Source: Bacillota bacterium (GTDB taxonomy: Bacteria; Bacillota; Clostridia; Christensenellales; JAEXRW01). Taken from it: a stretch of DNA of 38,417 nucleotides. The stretch is from assembly GCA_023454175.1 (NCBI GenBank), contig JAEXRW010000013.1, forward strand, positions 1 through 38,417, read 5' to 3'. Position numbers and translations under genes: made by a program. The notes beneath the pieces were generated by a model. The model was not told the DNA's origin. It worked only from the letters and a program-made list of their open reading frames with translations, and did not search any database. Shown piece by piece: positions 15,778-24,190 of this stretch (position 1 is its first letter; each line of letters begins with the position of its first letter).

Positions 15778-17826
15778 TCAAACAGGGAAAGGCTCCAGCA
15801 GGAGACCCCGTACCTCCAGCAGGCGGGATACGATCCGGGGATCGAACTGGGTGCCCGCATTCCTCGCTATCTCGGCCAGCGCCTCTTCCACCGACATGGC
15901 TTTCCGGTAAGGGCGGTCATGTGTCATGGCATCAAAGGCATCTATCACCGATACGATACGGGAAAGCAGCGGAACCTGCTCCCCGCTCAAACCCCTGGGA
16001 TAGCCTGTACCATCCCAACGCTCATGGTGCAGCAGAACGAATTCGGAAATGCCCGCAAGCTCGGGAAAACTCTGCAATATCCTGTAGCCGATCTCGGGGT
16101 GTTTGCGCATCTCTTTCCACTCATTTTCATCCAGCGGCGTACTCTTGTTCAGCGTGGCATCGCTGATGGCGATCTTGCCCACATCATGCAGCACAGCCAA
16201 CAGTTCCAGCTGCTTGCGCTGCTGGGCTCCAAGGCCCATGGCGTCAGCTATCACCGCACCGAGGTCCTTCAGGCGGGAAGCATGCTCCTGGGAATCCTGG
16301 CTGCGCAACTGGAGCGTCTGCAAAACAGACTGGATAATGGCGCTTTTGGAACTATGGCTATCCAGCATCTTCCGTTCATACATCAGGCGTTCAGCCGACC
16401 GGATGAGGCGGTCCAAGGCAAAACCGGCATCCGTTTTGGTGGCGCATCCCAACGAAATGGTGATGCGGATGCCTGAGTAGTCTGCCTCAGCACAGGCCCG
16501 GCGTATCCTCTCGCCGATCTCAATGGCAGCGGACTCACCTGTCCGGGGGAGCAGGATGATGTATTCATCCCCGCCCCAACGGGCGATGATATCCTCCGCG
16601 CGGCAACATTCCTGTATCACACGGGCGACGCCGCGGATGACATTGTCCCCCTCCAGGTGCCCAAAGGTATCGTTGATGAGCTTCAGCCCGTTCACGTCCC
16701 CCAAAAGGATGGAGAGGGGATACTGCCTCTGCGTATCAAGCCTTTCATACTCTTCTTCAAAAAACCTGCGGTTGTACAGCCCCGTCAAAACATCGTGATA
16801 GCTCATAAAGAGCATGGTTTCCTGCTTTTTCTTTTCCTCCTCCATGCCGGCGGATACCCTGTCAAGAAGCCTGTCAATCTCATTGCCGATGAATGAAATC
16901 TCATTCCTTCCCTTCATATTCAATTTTCGCAATTCTTTTTCCCTGCCTATCTGTATAGCGGCAAGGTGGCGGCTCATTTTCATGATGGGTCTCGAAAAAT
17001 AGATATGGATCAGATGATATACCAGCAATGTAGTGAGAACGGAACAAATGAGGTATATCAGGTTGATATTATTAAAAGCGCGGACACTATGGTAATACAC
17101 ATCCCGATTATCCTGGATGAGGATGGACAGGGCCGGCCTGCCCATAATATCTTTTATGGGGGCTTCTATACGGATACTTTTCTCATCGAAACTGAAGGAC
17201 GGTGTTTCATCTGAGGAAGCAGTTGAAGCAGCTATAAAGATGGGGGCATCAACGACCCTTGATATGTTCTGCAGCATGCCTGCGTCAACCGCTCTGATAA
17301 AAACAAGGTGGCCGTTCACAGGCATGTCCATCAACGATGAAGTCACGGGCCGGGAAGCAACGATCCATACCTTGCCTGCTTCATTCACAAAACCGGCTGA
17401 CGCACTATTCACATCCGTGCCAGCCGTCAGCGTGGACACAACAGCGGGATCCCTGGTAAAATCCAGATCACCGGCAAGGGATTTGGAATAAAACATCCCC
17501 TTTTTCAAATCATAAAGGACCAATGCATCCACCCGGATGGTTTCAAGTGAATTATCCTCCAGATTATCGGTTATGTAAGAGGGATTCTCTCCATTTAAAA
17601 AATCATAGGTGTCATCCCACAAGGACCAGTCGCCTGTCGTATTGACAAGGTTATTTGTTTCGTTTTCCAGAAGGATCCGTGTGCTGTGTATTTTATCTTC
17701 CGCGCGGGATCTCTCCAAATCCGTGACCTGGCCAAGGTACAATCCCGAAATGATAAAATACCCTGAGACGATAAAGACCAGTGATACGGAAAATATAATG
17801 AATACAAGAAGGTATTTGATCTTCAA
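15778..17826 (-). CDS. CHASE4-HAMP-GGDEF-HD-GYP cyclic-di-GMP signalling protein
   Basis: A 682-residue membrane protein. One helix (about residues 5-27), an extracytoplasmic CHASE4-type sensor with DWSLWDDTYDFLNG (about 66-79), a second helix (about 255-275), a HAMP segment (SRPIMKMSRHL), a GGDEF domain and an HD-GYP domain. The GGDEF motif is GGDEY (near 417), preceded by the inhibitory site RAED at the correct 5-residue distance, so a feedback-inhibited diguanylate cyclase is plausible. The HD-GYP domain has HDVGK (near 545) and HHERWDGTGYP (near 597), as in active c-di-GMP phosphodiesterases. It can therefore both make and break c-di-GMP depending on the CHASE4 ligand. The start is TTG with GAGGGG upstream. 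Confidence 0.92.
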   Translation of the reverse strand: MKIKYLLVFIIFSVSLVFIVSGYFIISGLYLGQVTDLERSRAEDKIHSTRILLENETNNLVNTTGDWSLWDDTYDFLNGENPSYITDNLEDNSLETIRVDALVLYDLKKGMFYSKSLAGDLDFTRDPAVVSTLTAGTDVNSASAGFVNEAGKVWIVASRPVTSSLMDMPVNGHLVFIRAVDAGMLQNISRVVDAPIFIAASTASSDETPSFSFDEKSIRIEAPIKDIMGRPALSILIQDNRDVYYHSVRAFNNINLIYLICSVLTTLLVYHLIHIYFSRPIMKMSRHLAAIQIGREKELRKLNMKGRNEISFIGNEIDRLLDRVSAGMEEEKKKQETMLFMSYHDVLTGLYNRRFFEEEYERLDTQRQYPLSILLGDVNGLKLINDTFGHLEGDNVIRGVARVIQECCRAEDIIARWGGDEYIILLPRTGESAAIEIGERIRRACAEADYSGIRITISLGCATKTDAGFALDRLIRSAERLMYERKMLDSHSSKSAIIQSVLQTLQLRSQDSQEHASRLKDLGAVIADAMGLGAQQRKQLELLAVLHDVGKIAISDATLNKSTPLDENEWKEMRKHPEIGYRILQSFPELAGISEFVLLHHERWDGTGYPRGLSGEQVPLLSRIVSVIDAFDAMTHDRPYRKAMSVEEALAEIARNAGTQFDPRIVSRLLEVRGLLLEPFPV

Positions 17827-18020
17827 CTTTGAAGCCCCTCTTCCAAATTACTCGGACCCTCATAATATAAGTTCGGAAGATGTGTGAAATATCATGAACA
17901 AAATGGAAAAACAAGTTAAACAAAAATTCAACAAACGAGCTATTACGCATTTAGTAATACATCCTATCACGACCGAAGGTGTAATGAACATGTTAAGACC
18001 TACCAATCAGCCGGACAGGA

Positions 18021-18029
18021 TGCTATAAT
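18021..18029 (+). promoter_or_regulatory. Extended -10 promoter before the unknown membrane protein gene
   Basis: TGCTATAAT (18021-18029) is a perfect extended -10 element. The -35 region 17 bases upstream (TACCAA) is weak. Confidence 0.5.
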
Positions 18030-18068
18030 ATACCATGCAAGCGTTACTTCAATCCTGGAGGACCGCGC

Positions 18069-18887
18069 ATGAAAAACCGGCCGGCATTCAAGAAATATGC
18101 GAGGCATTTCCCGGCTTTTATGATCAGCCAGCCCGCAGTGATGGGCGATAAGGTATACGCCATCCGGGATTATCCCCTGATCCTGCTGGGCAACATCGCC
18201 ATCATCGTGATGATGTTTTTCCTCAATAACTATTCGCCTTTTACCCCGTTTTACTACGGCGATACGGCATTAACAGTCGCAATAGATCTCGGGATCCTGC
18301 TGAGCGCGGCATACTGGCTCTTTTTCGTATACCGGTTTGCCCGGTACTACATCACCTGGGCGGACAGGATGGTACACCCGTACCCGAGTGGGGTGGAGGG
18401 GTATGACAGCGGAGGCGACCCGCTGCCATCGGCCGAGAGCAAGCGGAGTAAATGGCGGAGCCGCGGGGCATTTATCGCCTTCACAGCCGGGATAGGGGTA
18501 TTGATAACCCTGTATTGCCTGCTGGGCTTTGGCATGGCCCCCATACGCATCCTGAACGACCACAAAGCGGACCTAGAAAAGCTTGTGGAGATCGGAAACA
18601 AGTATGATTATTTATGGGTATGCAACTGGGGGAATGAACACAACCCCCTATCCGTCTATGGTACGGCACACGACCCAAAGCGGGAGGACTTGACGCAAGA
18701 GGAAAGGGAAGAACTAACGAATATCTTCCACAGGCTCCAAGGGAATTATGTCCATGGGATCTTCAAAGAAAATTATGATGAGAAAAAGAGGATCAAAGTC
18801 GTTTTATTTTCAATAGCAGCATCAGGCGAACTGACCTGGTATCCGGACAAGAGTCAGTGGGTGTATAACCAGGGTGAGAAGGATTAA
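18069..18887 (+). CDS. Membrane protein of unknown function
   Basis: A 272-residue protein. It has a basic soluble start, membrane helices at about residues 35-52, 68-92 and 133-155, a polar loop of 35 residues between the second and third helices, and a C-terminal soluble domain of about 110 residues with LWVCNWGNEHNPLSVYG and a charged helix (EDLTQEEREELTNIFHRLQG). TGGAGGA lies 8 bases before the ATG. The C-terminal domain ends with a possible beta strand pair (RIKVVLFSIAASGELTWYPD). I do not recognise a family. It stands alone between the c-di-GMP protein and a TM1266-like gene. Confidence 0.7.
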   Translation: MKNRPAFKKYARHFPAFMISQPAVMGDKVYAIRDYPLILLGNIAIIVMMFFLNNYSPFTPFYYGDTALTVAIDLGILLSAAYWLFFVYRFARYYITWADRMVHPYPSGVEGYDSGGDPLPSAESKRSKWRSRGAFIAFTAGIGVLITLYCLLGFGMAPIRILNDHKADLEKLVEIGNKYDYLWVCNWGNEHNPLSVYGTAHDPKREDLTQEEREELTNIFHRLQGNYVHGIFKENYDEKKRIKVVLFSIAASGELTWYPDKSQWVYNQGEKD

Positions 18888-19037
18888 ATCATCATATCAA
18901 CTTTATAGTATTCTTTTCGGGTGTGAGAAGAATCCAATCTATACAATTAAGCGGCCATCCGGTCCATCCACGATTAGCATCGATCCAATGTGTTTATAAT
19001 AATGCCAAATAACTGCTTAATGTGGAGGGTATGGCGT

Positions 19038-19283
19038 ATGAACCTGATGCTGGTACGGTCGGAGAAACGGGACGAGAATTCGCTATTGATGCAGAAGGCA
19101 TTCACGGACTATGGGTGCCACATCAAACTGAGGCTGGGGCTGCACGACTTCGACGAGAAGGACGCATGCTCGCGGGAGGGCGTAATCATCCTGCAGCTGC
19201 GCGGGGACGAGCCCGAGCACAAGGAACTGGAGAAGGCGCTCAACGACATTGAAGGCGTGAAAGCCAAACTCGTTGATTTCTAG
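19038..19283 (+). CDS. TM1266-like small ferredoxin-fold protein
   Basis: An 81-residue protein with an alternating beta-alpha pattern: NLMLVRSEKRDENSLLMQKAF, IKLRLGLHD, EGVIILQLRGD and LEKALNDIEGVKAKLVDF. The order R-x-GLHD, then a hydrophobic strand ending in G, then a helix and GVKAK resembles the TM1266 family (ACT-like, once called iron-only hydrogenase system regulator). No hydrogenase gene lies nearby, so a link to hydrogenase cannot be claimed. The start at 19038 has GGAGGG 8 bases before it. It is a single gene; the next 430 bases hold a repeat and a terminator. Confidence 0.6.
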   Translation: MNLMLVRSEKRDENSLLMQKAFTDYGCHIKLRLGLHDFDEKDACSREGVIILQLRGDEPEHKELEKALNDIEGVKAKLVDF

Positions 19284-19372
19284 AATAATCCCTGTCATAA
19301 ACCAAAATATTCGGGTTTATTGATCCGCAGAGGTAAATGCATAGCATCAACACGCATGATTGGATATCACTC

Positions 19373-19446
19373 CTTCCGGCACCATCGTCATTCCAATTGG
19401 CCTAATTGGAATGACACTAGTGCCACCTCCCTCATCCGAGGGAGGC
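19373..19446. repeat. Dispersed repeat family 1, copy E
   Basis: A long first hairpin: GGCAC (19378-19382) / GTGCC (19420-19424) around a 12-bp perfect inner stem GTCATTCCAATT (19387-19398) / AATTGGAATGAC (19404-19415). A second stem follows: CCTCCCTC (19426-19433) / GAGGGAGG (19438-19445). It shares the left half with copy A. Confidence 0.8.
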
Positions 19447-19656
19447 AGGATAAGATGCGGAACGGAACCATTTGAAATCACCTGACTAAATAAGGCCATG
19501 CACTAAAGAAACGCTAATTCATTGATGTGAACACCAGTGCGTTATTGAAATCGGCTGTTAGATCGCCATAAACATTTTGCTCCTCAACATGATGCGAATC
19601 GCAACAGTCAAATTTCCCTAAAGTTTTATCATTCCCTTTTAATCAGCTTTTCCTCA
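19447..19656. other. Intergenic stretch with nothing recognised
   Basis: No reading frame with a ribosome binding site, no long inverted repeat and no clear promoter. With copy E and the terminator it makes up the gap between the TM1266-like gene and the LysM gene. Confidence 0.5.
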
Positions 19657-19693
19657 AAAAAACCGCCGAAATGCGTTTTCCCGGCGGTTTTTG
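19657..19693. terminator. Strong intrinsic terminator before the LysM gene
   Basis: AACCGCCG (19661-19668) / CGGCGGTT (19682-19689), an 8-bp perfect stem with A run before and T run after, so it works in both directions. No gene ends nearby upstream. It ends 27 bases before the LysM start, so it may act as an attenuator for that gene or mark the end of a lost one. Confidence 0.7.
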
Positions 19694-19719
19694 CTGCATA
19701 TAGATTTACGGTGGGGGTG

Positions 19720-20223
19720 ATGGCTGTGCCGCTTTACAGGGTGCGGCGAAACGACACATTTGAATCCCTCTCCCGTACTTTCGGCGTGCCCGCATGCATG
19801 ATCGCCCGGCTCAACGGAAGCAGCCTTTCACCGGGAATGGCCATCGAGATCCCGGAAGCCGACTGGTGCATGAAAATGGGCGGGTGCAGCCCGTACGGAA
19901 CGAGCCCGGAGGGAAGCGCGATCACACATACGGTGCAGGATGGGGAAACGCTGTACTCCATCGCGCGGAAATACAATACGACGCTAAGGATACTGGAGGG
20001 CGCGAACAGACTGGCGGGGAAGGAGCCCGAGGAAGGGAGCACGCTGAAAATACCGCAACACGGCATGGATATAGAGCTCCGGATGGCAAAGGAAGAGGAC
20101 ACGGTGAAAAGCCTGGCGCTGGAGGCCGGATATCCCGAGGCGCTGATACGGCAAATCAACTACCTGAGCGGGGAGGTCCGGGCAGGCATGCTGCTGGCCG
20201 TACCCGTCAAGAGAACCCATTAG
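19720..20223 (+). CDS. Triple-LysM protein
   Basis: A 167-residue protein made almost only of three LysM-like modules. The first (about residues 5-48) begins YRVRRNDTFESLSRTFGV, the second (about 70-115) HTVQDGETLYSIARKYNT, and the third (about 120-165) is degenerate with EEDTVKSLALEAGYPEALIRQINY. LysM modules bind N-acetylglucosamine-containing glycans such as peptidoglycan. There is no signal peptide, so in a spore former it may be assembled on the cortex or coat from the mother cell, as SafA is, but this is inference. The ATG at 19720 is chosen over GTG at 19711 because the G-rich GGTGG lies just upstream. It is convergent with the radical SAM gene. Confidence 0.75.
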   Translation: MAVPLYRVRRNDTFESLSRTFGVPACMIARLNGSSLSPGMAIEIPEADWCMKMGGCSPYGTSPEGSAITHTVQDGETLYSIARKYNTTLRILEGANRLAGKEPEEGSTLKIPQHGMDIELRMAKEEDTVKSLALEAGYPEALIRQINYLSGEVRAGMLLAVPVKRTH

Positions 20224-20252
20224 AAAAGGAAACAAGTATACCGGCGGGCGGT

Positions 20253-21152
20253 TCATCCGTCATTTTCAACGGCGAAGGGGGGGACGTAACAGGAATCTGC
20301 AGAAGCAAGGCTTTGGACGAAGACATTGGAAAAGCCGAGCGAACGGCAAAACTCCATAGCGCGCCCGTATTCAGCCTCCGTGAGGGGCCGGGATATGGGC
20401 GCGTATTCTTTGGCGCGGTGCGCGGGGAAATACTGCCCCATCAGGCTGATGTAGGTATCCTTCGGCAGGCGGTCCGCGATGAAGGAGAGGACGCCGCGCG
20501 TCTGGGAGAGGGAGCAGGGGAGGACGAGGTGGCGGATAAGCAGCCCTTTTTCCGCGACGCCATCCGCATCCATCCGAAGCGTGCCCACCTGCCCGTACAT
20601 CTTCAGGACGGCTTTCGAGGCGTGTTCAAAATAGTCGGGCGCGCCGGAAAACTGATCACCGTATTCCGGCGAACAGTATTTCAGATCCGGCAGATAGATA
20701 TCGACCAGGCCATCCAGCCTATCCAGCGTATCCGGTGCGTCATATCCGCTGGTATTGTAGACGACGGGGACGGCCAACCCGCTTTTCCGGGCGAGCGCGA
20801 TGGCGTCGGCAAGTACGGGGACATGCGGGGAGGGGGTGACGAGGTTGATATTGTGCGCGCCTTTTGCCTGCAGCTCCAGGAAAAGCCGGGAAAGGGCTGC
20901 CGCATCGTATTGCTGCCCGCAGACCGTGTGGCTGATGGCATGGTTCTGGCAGTAGACGCAGCGCAGGCCGCACCCCGAGAAAAAGACGGCGCCGGAGCCA
21001 TGGGCCCCGGATATGACCGGCTCCTCCCACAGGTGCAGGCCGGCATAGGCCACACGGGGGAGCGGGCCGCAGCCGCAAAAGCCTTTTACGCCATTCTGCC
21101 TGTCCACCCCGCAGGCGCGGGGGCAGATATTGCACGCACGATAATCCAGCAT
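20253..21152 (-). CDS. Radical SAM protein, PflA/PflX-like (COG1313 type)
   Basis: A 299-residue protein. An N-terminal cysteine segment CNICPRACGVDRQNGVKGFC (about residues 7-27) precedes the radical SAM cluster motif CGLRCVYC (CxxxCxxC, about 61-68), followed by QNHAISH. TPSPHV and YNTSGYD are typical of the family. It should cleave S-adenosylmethionine with a [4Fe-4S] cluster. COG1313 proteins are annotated as putative pyruvate formate-lyase activating enzymes, but the true substrate is unknown and no glycyl radical enzyme gene is in the window. The start MLDYRAC is preferred because GAGG lies 9 bases before it; an earlier in-frame ATG at 21185 has none. Confidence 0.85.
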   Translation of the reverse strand: MLDYRACNICPRACGVDRQNGVKGFCGCGPLPRVAYAGLHLWEEPVISGAHGSGAVFFSGCGLRCVYCQNHAISHTVCGQQYDAAALSRLFLELQAKGAHNINLVTPSPHVPVLADAIALARKSGLAVPVVYNTSGYDAPDTLDRLDGLVDIYLPDLKYCSPEYGDQFSGAPDYFEHASKAVLKMYGQVGTLRMDADGVAEKGLLIRHLVLPCSLSQTRGVLSFIADRLPKDTYISLMGQYFPAHRAKEYAPISRPLTEAEYGRAMEFCRSLGFSNVFVQSLASADSCYVPPFAVENDG

Positions 21153-21312
21153 TTCCATCAACCTCAGAAAGGAGATCACGATCATTTTAACATGCCTTCA
21201 CCTGAATGGCATCATCCATCGAAAGCAGAAGAATATGCAACATAACAGACATAATTTAATCACAAAATATGATGCGCTAACCATTCATTACGCAACATAT
21301 CACCAAAACATA

Positions 21313-21341
21313 TTGCCATAGTATGAATACGGTGGTAAAAT
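21313..21341 (+). promoter_or_regulatory. Promoter of the phosphodiester glycosidase gene
   Basis: TTGCCA (21313-21318), exactly 17 bases, TAAAAT (21336-21341). The two hexamers are identical to those of the GT39 promoter. Confidence 0.7.
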
Positions 21342-21387
21342 CTAAGCCGCACGAAATGGAATAATTTACAACAAGGAGCAAGAACAA

Positions 21388-22392
21388 ATGCCAAACTCCC
21401 GTCCCGACCTATTCAGAAAAGCGGGGGCTGTTTTTTTGTGTTTGACCTTTCTGGTCACAGCGGGGATATTCCCAGGATGCGACGTTATGGCCGAAGCCAA
21501 CCATCCGACCCAAAGCGCATCCGCACCGCAGGAGTCCACGCCGATACCGACAACCACTCCTGAACCTTCGCCTACCATCACACCAACCCCCACCCCGACC
21601 CCTGATCCGAACGACCAGTACTTCTCGGATACGGAAAAGGTGGAAACCGGCGGCGGGCACTGGAACTACAGCTCCCCTACGCTGAGCGTGCAGATCACAA
21701 AATACACCGACAAGAAGATACCCCTCGTTTATTACGTAGCCCATATACGGGTACGCGGGGAAGAGAAGATGATGCCGGGCTTCGGGGGAGGCAAGCCGCC
21801 GGGAAGCGCGCAGCTGCCGGCTGCCATCGCGCGCAAATACAAGGCGGTATACGCGCAGAACGGGGATTATTTCGCGGACACGCGCAACCCTGCAGGCGTG
21901 GTGATCCGCAACGGCAAGGTATACCGGAACCGCAAAGCCGCCGACACACTGGCGGTGATGCCGGACGGAACGCTGAAGGTGTATCTCGCCGGGGAGGTCA
22001 AAGCCGCCGGCCTGCTGGCGCTGGGAGTGAAGAATTCGTATTCATTCGGACCGGGCCTGATCCAAAACGGCGTCATCCGGCCAAAGCTGAGCAAATGCAG
22101 GCTGAATATCCGCAACCCCCGGAGCGGGATCGGCATGGCGGAGAAGGGGCATTACGTGGCGATCGTGGTGGAAGGACGCACACGGACGAGCAGGGGCGTG
22201 ACCTTCAACGAATACGCAAAGCTTTTCGCGGACCAAGGCTGCACCGAAGCATACAACTTTGACGGCGGGGCTTCCTCGTGCATGGTATTCATGGGGAAGG
22301 CCATCAACAAATCAACGGACAGACTGACCACCGGAACCTTCCGCCGTGTACCCGACATCATCATCTTCGGGCGCTCGGACGCGGTGAAATGA
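21388..22392 (+). CDS. Secreted phosphodiester glycosidase family protein (NAGPA domain)
   Basis: A 334-residue exported protein. A signal sequence (about residues 11-30) ends in FPGC, a poor lipobox, so lipidation at Cys31 is possible but unsure. A Thr/Pro linker with repeated TPTP follows (about 45-73). The catalytic domain has AQNGDYFADTRNPAGVVI (about 155-172) and NFDGGASSCMVF (near 290), the conserved Gly/Asp motifs of the phosphodiester glycosidase domain (PF09992), which in humans uncovers mannose-6-phosphate. In bacteria such proteins are linked to surface polysaccharide or teichoic acid processing. AAGGAGC precedes the ATG. Its promoter hexamers match those of the GT39 gene, a possible sign of shared expression. 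Confidence 0.85.
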   Translation: MPNSRPDLFRKAGAVFLCLTFLVTAGIFPGCDVMAEANHPTQSASAPQESTPIPTTTPEPSPTITPTPTPTPDPNDQYFSDTEKVETGGGHWNYSSPTLSVQITKYTDKKIPLVYYVAHIRVRGEEKMMPGFGGGKPPGSAQLPAAIARKYKAVYAQNGDYFADTRNPAGVVIRNGKVYRNRKAADTLAVMPDGTLKVYLAGEVKAAGLLALGVKNSYSFGPGLIQNGVIRPKLSKCRLNIRNPRSGIGMAEKGHYVAIVVEGRTRTSRGVTFNEYAKLFADQGCTEAYNFDGGASSCMVFMGKAINKSTDRLTTGTFRRVPDIIIFGRSDAVK

Positions 22393-22416
22393 CAAGAGGA
22401 CAAGAGATACTATTGT

Positions 22417-22462
22417 ATATAAAAGAGGGGCAGCGGTACCAATTGCGCACCCTCTTTTTTAT
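22417..22462 (+). terminator. Terminator after the phosphodiester glycosidase gene
   Basis: AAAAGAGGG (22421-22429) / CCCTCTTTT (22450-22458) with a 20-nt loop and T run. ATAT on both ends extends the palindrome. Confidence 0.75.
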
Positions 22463-22521
22463 ATGAAAACAGAGCTTGATGTAATCTATTGAAGGCTATA
22501 TCTTGGATGATTATAACCCCA

Positions 22522-22630
22522 CCCCCTACCCCCTCCCATTCTTAGGTCACAATATCAGACAGCGGGTATGGAATGGGAGGGGGTAGATTTAGGGAGGGGG
22601 CTGCGCCCCCTCCTTTGCCCACCCCTGCAG
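22522..22630. repeat. Dispersed repeat family 3, copy 1
   Basis: CTACCCCCTCCCATTC (22526-22541) is the exact reverse complement of GAATGGGAGGGGGTAG (22571-22586), loop 29 nt. Then GGAGGGGGC (22593-22601) / GCCCCCTCC (22605-22613) with a TGC loop, then ACCCCTGCAGGG. The same order of three elements recurs at 34788-34887. The gap 22393-22794 otherwise holds two terminators only. Confidence 0.8.
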
Positions 22631-22739
22631 GGAACGAAAGACATTAGATTTTTAATACTCATAAATGGGGTAGGAACTTCCTGGGAGCCGGAGCGTATCA
22701 GCACCGTAAGGTACGATAGCAATAAACGCCTAATAAAGC

Positions 22740-22776
22740 AAAACCCCCGGCAAGGAACGCATGAACGCGCCGGGGG
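22740..22776 (-). terminator. Terminator of the SRPBCC gene
   Basis: CCCCCGGC (22744-22751) / GCCGGGGG (22769-22776), an 8-bp GC-rich stem; the A run at 22740-22743 makes the U-tract on the minus strand. Confidence 0.75.
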
Positions 22777-22794
22777 ATGCTTATCGATCTGATA

Positions 22795-23328
22795 TTACTT
22801 TGCAGTGTGGTGGGCATGCACGTGGCAGGCAGCCTTTTCCACGAGATTACGCTTCATTTTACCGTTGGTGACATAGTAATTGACGCGCCCCTGCAGGCCC
22901 TCAAGAAGTTCCCTGACGCCCTTTTCATCCAACTTCTGCACGTAAGCCCTGCCTTCCGGAGTGAGGCTGGTGGCGATATAGCGCGAACGGATCACGGACC
23001 GGCCGCCGGGCAGGTCACAGACGGACATGCGCCATTTGATGACGGCCTTGCCGAAAAGGTGCTTGATGTACTCGATCTGCGTATTCTCCGCATCATACCT
23101 GCTGCAGATCCAGAGCGATTTGCCTTCCAGCGGGATATCTGTCTCGAAGACGCAGGCCTCCTCGGCGATGCCGGACGCGGTATAGACGATGGTGCATACA
23201 TCCTCCCAGCCGTCGATCCAGTCCACTTCCTTCACGGGGCAGAGCAGGGGGAAGACCACTTTCGCGGGGGCTTCGAGCTCCACATCGATCTCTTTTACGA
23301 TGCGGAGGGTATCGGTTTTCGTTTTCAT
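22795..23328 (-). CDS. SRPBCC (START-like) family protein
   Basis: A 177-residue protein. The opening TLRIVKEIDVELEAPAKVVFPLLCPVKEVDWIDGWE is the first strand and helix pair of the SRPBCC/polyketide-cyclase fold, which forms a deep hydrophobic ligand cavity. The middle (IPLEGKSLWICSRYD, IEYIKHLFGKAVIKWRMSV) gives the alternating strands. The C-terminus is His-rich (CHVHAHH), which may bind a metal. The ligand is unknown. GGGAGG lies 9 bases before the ATG at 23328, and the promoter at 23374-23403 excludes the longer frame. It is a single-gene transcript ending at 22740. Confidence 0.75.
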   Translation of the reverse strand: MKTKTDTLRIVKEIDVELEAPAKVVFPLLCPVKEVDWIDGWEDVCTIVYTASGIAEEACVFETDIPLEGKSLWICSRYDAENTQIEYIKHLFGKAVIKWRMSVCDLPGGRSVIRSRYIATSLTPEGRAYVQKLDEKGVRELLEGLQGRVNYYVTNGKMKRNLVEKAACHVHAHHTAK

Positions 23329-23373
23329 GATTATTTGCCTCCCAAATAACAGATTTTCTTTCTCCAAGAATGA

Positions 23374-23403
23374 TGATAAACTGTAAAGCGATAGACAAGT
23401 CAA
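23374..23403 (-). promoter_or_regulatory. Promoter of the SRPBCC gene
   Basis: On the minus strand TTGACT (23403-23398), 18 bases, TTATCA (23379-23374). Confidence 0.65.
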
Positions 23404-23485
23404 TACTAAAATTAATAATTAATAGTTAAGAATTAAGAATTTTGGTGTGCCCTGCGGGGGAAATTATATGGCCCTGCGGGGGGAG
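23404..23485. repeat. Dispersed repeat family 2 (between divergent genes)
   Basis: AT-rich heptamer-like units (AATAATTAATAG, TTAAGAATTAAGAATT) followed by two copies of the GC palindrome CCCTGCGGGG (about 23451 and 23472). This is the only copy placed upstream of genes instead of after a stop codon; it touches the -35 element of the SRPBCC promoter. Confidence 0.65.
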
Positions 23486-23495
23486 TGAATAACGA

Positions 23496-23513
23496 AAAAT
23501 GCAACAGCATTTT
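23496..23513. promoter_or_regulatory. Inverted repeat, candidate operator of the MerR gene
   Basis: AAAATGC (23496-23502) / GCATTTT (23507-23513) with a 4-nt centre, 54 bases before the merR start. An 18-bp dyad in the promoter region of a MerR regulator is a likely autoregulatory site, although the classic 19-20-bp promoter spacer could not be placed. Confidence 0.4.
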
Positions 23514-23566
23514 ATACAGGTATGAAGCCAGCATTATGAAGTCCAGCCGGAGCGGAGGTCACAGGC

Positions 23567-24142
23567 ATGATGACAGTGGGAAAAATGGCAAAGAAATTCG
23601 GGCTTTCCCGGACGGCGCTGCTGTATTATGACAGCATCGGCCTTTTGAGCCCATCGGGACGCGGGGAAAACGGGTACAGGCTGTACAGCGAAGCCGATAT
23701 TGAACGAATGGGACAGATCATGAGCCTGCGCAACGCGGGGATCCAGCTGAACGAGATAGCCAAGTACCTGGACGCGCAGGAATCGGATATCTCCTCCATC
23801 CTCCTCAAGCGGCTGAACGAGATGAACCATGAGATCGAAGGGATCCGCAACCAGCAGGAGATCATCGTAAGGCTGCTGGGGAACTCCGACCTGCAGGCGA
23901 AAAGGGTTTCGGACGTGCGGGGATGGGTGAAGATCCTGCACGACGCCGGGGTACAGGGGGACACGGCGCTGCAGTGGCACCGGTACTTCGAAATGCAGTC
24001 CCCGGAGCAACACCACAGCCTGCTGAAGGCGCTGGGATTCAGCGAGGCCGAAATCGAGGCATACAAGGCCGCCCTTGAAAACGGCACGGCAGAGGACGAC
24101 CTGAAGGAAGAGGAAGCGGAATTGAAGTCCCTGGAGGAATGA
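23567..24142 (+). CDS. MerR family transcriptional regulator
   Basis: A 191-residue protein. The N-terminal winged helix-turn-helix begins MMTVGKMAKKFGLSRTALLYYDSIGLLSP and continues RGENGYRLYSEADIERM, both diagnostic of MerR. A dimerisation coiled coil follows (about residues 75-110), then a C-terminal region of about 80 residues with an acidic tail. No cysteine metal-binding loop is present, so it probably senses an organic ligand or stress rather than metal. GGAGGTC precedes the ATG. The methyltransferase gene starts 48 bases after its stop codon without a terminator, so the two are likely cotranscribed. Confidence 0.9.
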   Translation: MMTVGKMAKKFGLSRTALLYYDSIGLLSPSGRGENGYRLYSEADIERMGQIMSLRNAGIQLNEIAKYLDAQESDISSILLKRLNEMNHEIEGIRNQQEIIVRLLGNSDLQAKRVSDVRGWVKILHDAGVQGDTALQWHRYFEMQSPEQHHSLLKALGFSEAEIEAYKAALENGTAEDDLKEEEAELKSLEE

Positions 24143-24190
24143 CACCAAAAGAACATTCAGGAAAGTAATACAATTTTGGAGGGCTGCGAA

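Noticed and set aside
20253..21245. A plus-strand open frame running through the radical SAM gene
   Set aside because: It is the antisense frame of a gene with clear cysteine motifs and continues out of frame from the LysM gene.
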